Below, one piece after another: positions 59,501 through 64,000 of a stretch of 64,000 nucleotides of DNA; positions within the stretch are counted from its first letter, which is position 1, and every line of letters starts with the position of its first letter. The stretch is from Mycobacterium sp. GA-2829. GTDB lineage: Bacteria > Actinomycetota > Actinomycetes > Mycobacteriales > Mycobacteriaceae. The stretch lies in assembly GCF_001499965.1 (NCBI RefSeq), contig NZ_LQIT01000013.1, positions 1 through 64,000 on the forward strand, in the 5' to 3' direction. The position numbers and the translations under genes are program-made. The notes under the pieces were generated by a model. It did no database searches, was not told where the DNA came from, and saw nothing but the letters and a program-made list of their open reading frames with translations.

Positions 59501-59826
59501 CGTTCGACATGGTTCTCGGTGAGACCATGGTGCGCGGCCGGATCGACGCGGTGTTCGGCGACGACGACGGCGGCGCGACTGTCGTCGACTGGAAGACCGG
59601 ATCACCGCCGGCCACCCCGGAGGCCGCTCAGCAGGCCGCGATCCAGCTCGCGGTCTACCGGTTGGCGTGGGCGCAATTGAGCGGCCGCCCGGTCGACCAG
59701 GTGCGTGCGGCGTTCCACTACATCCGGGCCAACCACACGGTGCGCCCGGACGATCTGCCCGGCGTCGACGACCTCACCGCGCTACTCGACGCGGCGCGCG
59801 GCCCGGTCGGTCAGGAGGCGCGGTAG
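56563..59826 (+). CDS. adnB: AdnB subunit of the AdnAB helicase-nuclease
   Basis: 1087 residues. Motor with Walker A GAGAGKTE (39-46), motif II LLDEYQDTGH and helicase VHAAKGLEW; C-terminal nuclease with VVDWKTGSPP and QLAVYRLAW. No CxxC cluster at the end, unlike AdnA. AdnB is the main translocase of the pair. The ATG at 56563 overlaps the adnA stop (ATGA). Its 3' end overlaps the DoxX-like gene by 16 bp. Confidence 0.95.
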   Translation: MTARYSPAELASALGLFAPTDEQAAVIAAPPGPVVVIAGAGAGKTETMAARVVWLVANGYATPGQVLGLTFTRKAAGQLLRRVRTRLARLAGAGLVPGVDTTDDPPTVSTYHAFAGTLLREHGLLLPIEPETRLIGETELWQLAHRVVCEHPGPLEIDKTPAAVTQMVLRLAGQLAEHLVDTDELRGTHVELERLVHTLPAGPYQRDRGPSQWLLRMLATQTERTELIPLIDALHRRMQDEKVMDFGMQMGAAARLAAAFPQVGAQLRARYRVVLLDEYQDTGHAQRVALSALFGGGVDDGLALTAVGDPIQSIYGWRGASATNLPRFATDFPRSDGSPARVLELRTSWRNPPSTLHLANAVSAEARGRSVAVRSLRPRPGAEAGTTRLALLNDVAAERDWVADEVARRYHAPREEGQGPPTAAVLLRRNADAAPMADALTARGVPVEVVGLAGLLGVTEVADVVAMLRLVADPTAGAAAVRTLTGPRWRLGARDLAALWRRALELDDGGPGPEATAAQIVAQVAPDADAACLADAICDPGPAERYSPEGYGRIVALGRELTSLRGHLGMALPDLVAEVRRILGVDVEARAGMPVPSGWSGTEHLDAFVDVVADYASRPGATIGGLLAYLDVAMERENGLAPADLAVSTDRVQLLTVHAAKGLEWQVVAVPHLSGRIFPSTAQARTWLTDPADLPPLLRGDRATTTDHGVPVLDSSDVNDRKMLSDRINDHKRHLEQRRTDEERRLLYVALTRAEDTLLLSGHHWGATEGKPRGPSEFLEELKEIIERAERDGTPCGVIDQWAPAPADGEKNPLRDTVKEVTWPADPAGERRNDVDRGADLVARAMADPDVPVEDVDGWAADVDALLAERERAAQKTPPTLPAEVSVSTLVDLGDDPEAVLSRLNRRLPVPPDPNASLGTAFHDWVQRYFGAERLFDLDDLPGAVDGDTRRLEAERLTELQQAFMLSPWAARTPLDVEVPFDMVLGETMVRGRIDAVFGDDDGGATVVDWKTGSPPATPEAAQQAAIQLAVYRLAWAQLSGRPVDQVRAAFHYIRANHTVRPDDLPGVDDLTALLDAARGPVGQEAR

Positions 59827-60206
59827 ATCTTCAGCGCCTGGGTGATCATCGGGATCTGCAGCGGAAGACGGGCGAGCGCGGCGATGCGCATCGGCCACGG
59901 CTTGTCCCACCACAGCCGCACCATGTTGAGGTTGCCGGGGAACACCGCCACGTACAACGCGATGGCGGCCAGTGCTCCCGCCTTGCGCGTCCGGGGCGCA
60001 GCCAGCGCCGCGGCCACCCCGAGTTCGGCCACGCCGGAGGCATAGGTGTAGAACCGGGGGCTGCCGGGCAACTCCGCGGGGATGATGCCGTCGAAGGGCT
60101 TGGGCGCGATGAAGTGCAGGGCACCGATGCCGAGCAGCATCGCCGCCATCCGGTTGGCCAGCTTCGACCCGGCGTTGCGCTGCGGTACGGCTGAGGGGGA
60201 GGTCAT
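59811..60206 (-). CDS. DoxX-family membrane protein
   Basis: 131 residues with about four hydrophobic segments and the motifs GIGALHFIAPKPFD and YASGVAELGVAAALA, as in DoxX/MauE-type proteins. Possibly a small redox-linked membrane protein; substrate unknown. ATG at 60206 is chosen as the frame runs into charged nonsense upstream. The 3' end overlaps adnB by 16 bp. No like gene is recalled here in M. tuberculosis. Confidence 0.78.
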   Translation of the reverse strand: MTSPSAVPQRNAGSKLANRMAAMLLGIGALHFIAPKPFDGIIPAELPGSPRFYTYASGVAELGVAAALAAPRTRKAGALAAIALYVAVFPGNLNMVRLWWDKPWPMRIAALARLPLQIPMITQALKIYRAS

Positions 60207-60252
60207 GATTACATTGTGCTGGTGCGGCAGCCCCACCCGGTGACGGACCCTC

Positions 60253-61347
60253 GTGGCTAAGGGACGCCTGCGGCGACGCCTCGCCGCCATCGAACAGGAT
60301 CTGACGAGTCGGCCCGACGCGGCGCTGGTCGACGTGCTGAAGATCCCCGAACCGTTCATCAGCCCGACCCAGCGCATCATCCGGCGCATCATCTACGCCG
60401 CCGGCGCCCTGGCGGCCGCGGTGATCATCGTCTACCTCGACCGGCACGGCTACCGCGACATCAACGATTCGCCGGAGACCAGCGATCCGCTGTCGCTGCT
60501 GGACTGCATCTACTACGCCACGGTGTCGCTGTCGACCACCGGCTACGGCGACATCACCCCGGTCACCCCGGAGGCGCGGCTGATCAACGTCCTGGTGATC
60601 ACCCCGCTGCGAGTGGCCTTCCTGATCGTGCTGATCGGTACCACGGTCGAGACCCTGACCAGCCAGTCGCGCCAGGCGTTGAAGATCCAGCGATGGAGGA
60701 GCAGAGTGCGCAATCACACCGTGGTCATCGGCTACGGCACCAAGGGCCGCACGGCGGTGGCCGCGATGGTCGGTGACGAGGTGGCGCCCGCCGACATCGT
60801 CGTCGTCGACGAGAACGGCGTGGCGCTGGAGCGGGCGCGCAGCGCGGGTCTGGTGACCGTCCACGGCGATGCGACCAAGGCCGAGGTGCTGCGGTTGGCC
60901 AGCGCGCAGCACGCCAAATCGATCATCGTCGCAACCGACAACGACGCGAGCGCGGTGCTCGTGACGCTCACCGCCCGCGAACTCGCCCCCAACGCCAAGA
61001 TCATCGCCGCTGCCCGCGAGGCCGAGAACCAGCACCTGTTGCGCCAGTCCGGCGCCGACTCCACGGTGGTGTCCTCCGAGACCGCCGGGCGACTGCTCGG
61101 CATCGCCACGCAGACCCCCAGTGTGGTGGAGATGATGGAGGATCTGCTCACCCCCGACGCCGGGTTCGCAATCGCCGAACGCGAGGTCAGCCCGAAGGAG
61201 GTGGGCGGTTCGCCCCGCCACCTGCACGACATCGTGCTCGGCGTCGTCCGCGACGGCGGTCTGGTGCGCGTGGACGCCCCCGAGGTGGACGCGCTGGAAT
61301 CCGGTGACCGGCTGCTCTACATCCGCAGCGCGGACGCCGAGCGATGA
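60253..61347 (+). CDS. Two-helix potassium channel with TrkA-N (RCK) domain
   Basis: 364 residues. Helix at about 45-62, pore loop with selectivity filter TTGYGD (95-100), second helix at about 110-128, then RCK with Rossmann VVIGYGTKGRTAVAAM and a C-terminal TrkA_C-like part. It passes K+ under ligand control. GTG at 60253. The ATGA overlap with nudC (61344-61347) suggests coupling. Rv3200c orthologue. Confidence 0.92.
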   Translation: MAKGRLRRRLAAIEQDLTSRPDAALVDVLKIPEPFISPTQRIIRRIIYAAGALAAAVIIVYLDRHGYRDINDSPETSDPLSLLDCIYYATVSLSTTGYGDITPVTPEARLINVLVITPLRVAFLIVLIGTTVETLTSQSRQALKIQRWRSRVRNHTVVIGYGTKGRTAVAAMVGDEVAPADIVVVDENGVALERARSAGLVTVHGDATKAEVLRLASAQHAKSIIVATDNDASAVLVTLTARELAPNAKIIAAAREAENQHLLRQSGADSTVVSSETAGRLLGIATQTPSVVEMMEDLLTPDAGFAIAEREVSPKEVGGSPRHLHDIVLGVVRDGGLVRVDAPEVDALESGDRLLYIRSADAER

Positions 61348-62279
61348 GCGACTTTCAGAAGCTGCGCAACATCCCGCTGCTCTCCCGCGTCGGCGCCGAC
61401 CGCGTCGACGCGCTGCGCACCGACATCGACGCCGCGACCGTCGGGTGGGCCGACGCGCTGCTGCTGCGGGTCGACAACCGAAACCAGGTGCTGATCGCCG
61501 GCGGCCAGGTCGTGCTCGGCCCGGCGAGCGCACTCGGCGACAGCCCGCCCGACCACGCGGTGTTCCTCGGTCGGCTGCGCGACGGCCGCCACGTATGGGC
61601 GGTGCGGTCCGCGCTGCAGCCGCCGGACGACGGCTCCGAGACCCAGGTACTCGACCTGCGCCGGGCCGGCCAGATCTTCGACGACACCAGCGCACAGCTC
61701 GTGGCCACCGCGACCGCGCTGCTCAACTGGCACGACCACGCCCGCTTCAGCCCGGTCGACGGCGCCCCGACCAAACCTGTCAAAGCCGGTTGGTCGCGGG
61801 TCAACCCGGTCGACGGGCACGAGGAGTTCCCGCGCATCGACCCCGCGGTGATCTGCCTGGTGCACGACGGCCACGACCGCGCCGTGCTGGCCCGCCAGAC
61901 GCTGTGGCCGGAGCGGTTGTTCTCGATCCTCGCCGGCTTCGTCGAGGCCGGCGAATCCTTCGAATCCTGCGTGGTGCGCGAGATCGCCGAGGAGGTCGGC
62001 CTCACCGTCACCGACGTGCGCTACCTGGGCAGCCAGCCGTGGCCGTTTCCGCGGTCGCTGATGGTCGGCTTCCACGCGGTCGGCGACCCGGAGCAGCCGT
62101 TCGCGTTCAACGACGGGGAGATCGCCGAGGCGGGCTGGTTCACCCGCGCCGAGGTGCGTACCGCGCTCGAACAGGGCGACTGGAACGCCGCGGCGGGCAA
62201 CTCCTCGTCGCGGTTGCTGCTGCCCGGGTCGATCTCGATCGCCCGGGAGATCATCGAGTCCTGGGCGTACGCCGACTGA
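61344..62279 (+). CDS. nudC: NAD(+) diphosphatase NudC
   Basis: 311 residues. Nudix box GFVEAGESFESCVVREIAEEVG (199-220) and the NADH-pyrophosphatase tag SQPWPFPRS (P232 after Q231). The four zinc cysteines of E. coli NudC are absent, as I recall for mycobacterial NudC. It splits NADH and INH-NAD-type adducts and can decap NAD-RNA. M. tuberculosis has Q in place of the P, by published work inactivating; this copy has P and should be active. Confidence 0.93.
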   Translation: MSDFQKLRNIPLLSRVGADRVDALRTDIDAATVGWADALLLRVDNRNQVLIAGGQVVLGPASALGDSPPDHAVFLGRLRDGRHVWAVRSALQPPDDGSETQVLDLRRAGQIFDDTSAQLVATATALLNWHDHARFSPVDGAPTKPVKAGWSRVNPVDGHEEFPRIDPAVICLVHDGHDRAVLARQTLWPERLFSILAGFVEAGESFESCVVREIAEEVGLTVTDVRYLGSQPWPFPRSLMVGFHAVGDPEQPFAFNDGEIAEAGWFTRAEVRTALEQGDWNAAAGNSSSRLLLPGSISIAREIIESWAYAD

Positions 62280-62283
62280 CTGA

Positions 62284-62532
62284 TCAGCGGCCGAGCTTGG
62301 CCTTGACGTCCTTGATGCTCGGGTTGGTCAGCGCCGAACCGTCGGGGAACTTCACCGTCGGCACGGTCTGGTTGCCGCCGTTGACCTTCATCACGAAGTC
62401 CGCGGCGGCGGGGTCGCGTTCGATGTCGACCTCGGTCCATTCGATGCCCTCGGCCTGCAGCGCCTTCTTCAATCGGACGCAGTAGCCGCACCACGTGGTG
62501 GTGTACATGGTCAGCGTGTCAGCAGCACTCAT
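62284..62532 (-). CDS. mrx1: Mycoredoxin Mrx1
   Basis: 82 residues, glutaredoxin fold with C15-G-Y-C18 and [10 protein letters not shown] (cis-proline). It reduces mycothiol mixed disulphides. ATG at 62532. Rv3198A orthologue, convergent with nudC, 4 bp apart, and divergent from uvrD2. Confidence 0.95.
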   Translation of the reverse strand: MSAADTLTMYTTTWCGYCVRLKKALQAEGIEWTEVDIERDPAAADFVMKVNGGNQTVPTVKFPDGSALTNPSIKDVKAKLGR

Positions 62533-62613
62533 AAGACCTGCAACGTTACCGACCGCCCCGACATGCCCGACACGGACGGGCGGTTGTCGGTGGGCCCTGC
62601 CAAGATGGACCGC

Positions 62614-64000
62614 ATGCCAGTCGAGGTCCCCACCTCGTCGCGGGAGCGGTTACTCGCCGACCTCGACGAGGAACAGCGCGAGGCCGTGCTGGCGCCCAGG
62701 GGGCCGGTCTGTGTGCTGGCCGGCGCGGGCACCGGCAAGACCCGCACCATCACCCGCCGCATCGCCCACCTGGTCGCCGCGGGCCACGTCGCACCCGGGC
62801 AGGTGCTGGCGGTGACGTTCACCTCCCGCGCCGCGGGGGAGATGCGGGCGCGGCTGCGCGCACTCGACCAGGAGGCAGGCGGCGTCGGCACGGGTGCGGT
62901 GCAGGCCATGACGTTCCACGCCGCTGCCCGCCGGCAACTGCGCTACTTCTGGCCACGCGTCGTCGGCGACACCAGCTGGCAGCTGCTCGACAGCAAGTTC
63001 TCCGTCGTCGCCCAGGCCGCCAACCGCGCCCGCATCCAGGCCGCCACCGACGACGTGCGTGACCTCGCCGGCGAGATCGAGTGGGCGAAGGCGTCGCTGA
63101 TCAGCCCCGAGGCGTACCCGGCCGCCGTCGCGAAGGTCGGGCGCGACGTCCCGATGGACGCGGCGAAGGTGGCCGCCGTCTACGCGGGGTACGAGGCGCT
63201 CAAGGCCCGCAACGACGGCACCGCCCTGCTCGACTTCGACGACCTGCTGCTGCACACCGCCGCCGCGATCGAGAACGACGCCGCCGTGGCCGCCGAGTTC
63301 CGCGACCGCTACCGCTGCTTCGTCGTCGACGAGTACCAGGACGTCACCCCGCTGCAGCAGCGGGTGCTCGACGCGTGGCTCGGCCCCCGGGACGACCTCA
63401 CGGTCGTCGGCGACGCCAACCAGACCATCTACTCGTTCACCGGCGCCACCCCGCGCTACCTGCTCGACTTCTCCCGCCGCTTCCCCGACGCCGCGGTGAT
63501 CCGGCTCGAACGCGACTACCGCTCCACGCCGCAGGTGGTGTCGCTGGCCAACCGTGTCATCGCCGCCGCGCGCGGTCGCATGGCCGGCAGCAGGCTGCAC
63601 CTGGTCGGCCAGCGTCCACCCGGCCCCAACCCCTCCTTCGCCGAACACCCCGACGAGGTGGCCGAGGCCGCCGCCGTCGCCAAGGACATCCGCAGGCTGC
63701 TCGACGCGGGCACCCCTGCCGCCGAGATCGCCGTGCTCTACCGCATCAACGCGCAGTCGGAGGTCTACGAGGAGGCGCTCACCGAAGCCGGGATCGCGTT
63801 CCAGGTCCGCGGCGGCGAGGGGTTCTTCAGCCGCCAGGAGATCCGCCAGGCCCTCGTCGCACTGCAGCGCGCCGCCGAACGCGACATCGACGGTGACGGT
63901 GACCTCGCGGCCGTCGTCCGCGCGGTGCTCGAACCGCTCGGGCTCACCGCCGAGCCGCCCGCCGGTACCCGCGCCCGCGAACGCTGGGAGGCGCTCACCG
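62614..64000 (+). CDS. uvrD2: ATP-dependent DNA helicase UvrD2, 3' part cut by window
   Basis: About 462 residues present of about 700. Walker [10 protein letters not shown]-motif [12 protein letters not shown], motif II VVDEYQD and motif [16 protein letters not shown]. The HRDC domain and cysteine motif of mycobacterial UvrD2 would lie past the window. Start ATG 62614; an ATG at 62605 is in frame. It is the essential superfamily-1 helicase. Confidence 0.93.
   Translation, partial: MPVEVPTSSRERLLADLDEEQREAVLAPRGPVCVLAGAGTGKTRTITRRIAHLVAAGHVAPGQVLAVTFTSRAAGEMRARLRALDQEAGGVGTGAVQAMTFHAAARRQLRYFWPRVVGDTSWQLLDSKFSVVAQAANRARIQAATDDVRDLAGEIEWAKASLISPEAYPAAVAKVGRDVPMDAAKVAAVYAGYEALKARNDGTALLDFDDLLLHTAAAIENDAAVAAEFRDRYRCFVVDEYQDVTPLQQRVLDAWLGPRDDLTVVGDANQTIYSFTGATPRYLLDFSRRFPDAAVIRLERDYRSTPQVVSLANRVIAAARGRMAGSRLHLVGQRPPGPNPSFAEHPDEVAEAAAVAKDIRRLLDAGTPAAEIAVLYRINAQSEVYEEALTEAGIAFQVRGGEGFFSRQEIRQALVALQRAAERDIDGDGDLAAVVRAVLEPLGLTAEPPAGTRARERWEALT

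Overview
The window is about 64 kb of high-GC actinobacterial DNA from a rapidly growing mycobacterium (Mycolicibacterium type). Gene content and order follow the Mycobacterium tuberculosis block Rv3242c to Rv3198c: comF, hpf, secA1, a WS/DGAT-like gene, desA3 with its reductase, rsgA, aroA, a SRAP gene, sigH-rshA, a biotinyl-like protein, pdtaS, whiB1, entC, gpm2, a ParA-like gene, rhlE, TB9.4, moeZ, lipV, adnA-adnB, a K+ channel, nudC, mrx1 and uvrD2. Gene identities rest on motifs and on remembered family and locus knowledge; no database search was run. No tRNA, rRNA, CRISPR array, insertion sequence or prophage was seen.

Layout: 1-1.3 kb, a DUF222/HNH (13E12-type) gene cut by the window edge, with a near-consensus SOS box at its start. 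1.4-18.5 kb, housekeeping genes (comF, hpf, secA1, lipid desaturation, rsgA-aroA, SRAP plus a methyltransferase), with a BCCT transporter and an aldo-keto reductase among them. 18.5-33.2 kb, a catabolic island: an SDR, then two LysR-controlled divergons carrying pcaD-pcaI-pcaJ, benA-benB-benC/D plus a large LAL/LuxR regulator, and catB-catA-catC. 33.2-49 kb, stress and signalling genes (ybaK, sigH-rshA, ribosomal protein bL37, pdtaS, whiB1) and the entC, rhlE and TB9.4 neighbourhoods. 49-64 kb, moeZ, lipV and the DNA-repair group adnAB and uvrD2, with a K+ channel, nudC and mycoredoxin between them.

The island encodes a nearly complete route from benzoate through catechol and cis,cis-muconate to 3-oxoadipyl-CoA; only the final thiolase (pcaF) is absent from the window. 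Its standout feature is a single 886-residue reading frame joining BenC (ferredoxin reductase), a DNA-binding-free FCD ligand-sensing domain of the GntR/FadR family, and BenD (benzoate-diol dehydrogenase). This is the best candidate for an unusual system here.

Regulatory DNA is legible at several places: tandem 15-bp-phased operators shared by the desaturase and its reductase, a LysR-type palindrome between benA and catR, a SigH-type promoter before sigH, convergent-gene hairpin terminators, and several starts lying 6-8 nt below a TANNNT -10 hexamer, as expected for leaderless mycobacterial mRNAs.
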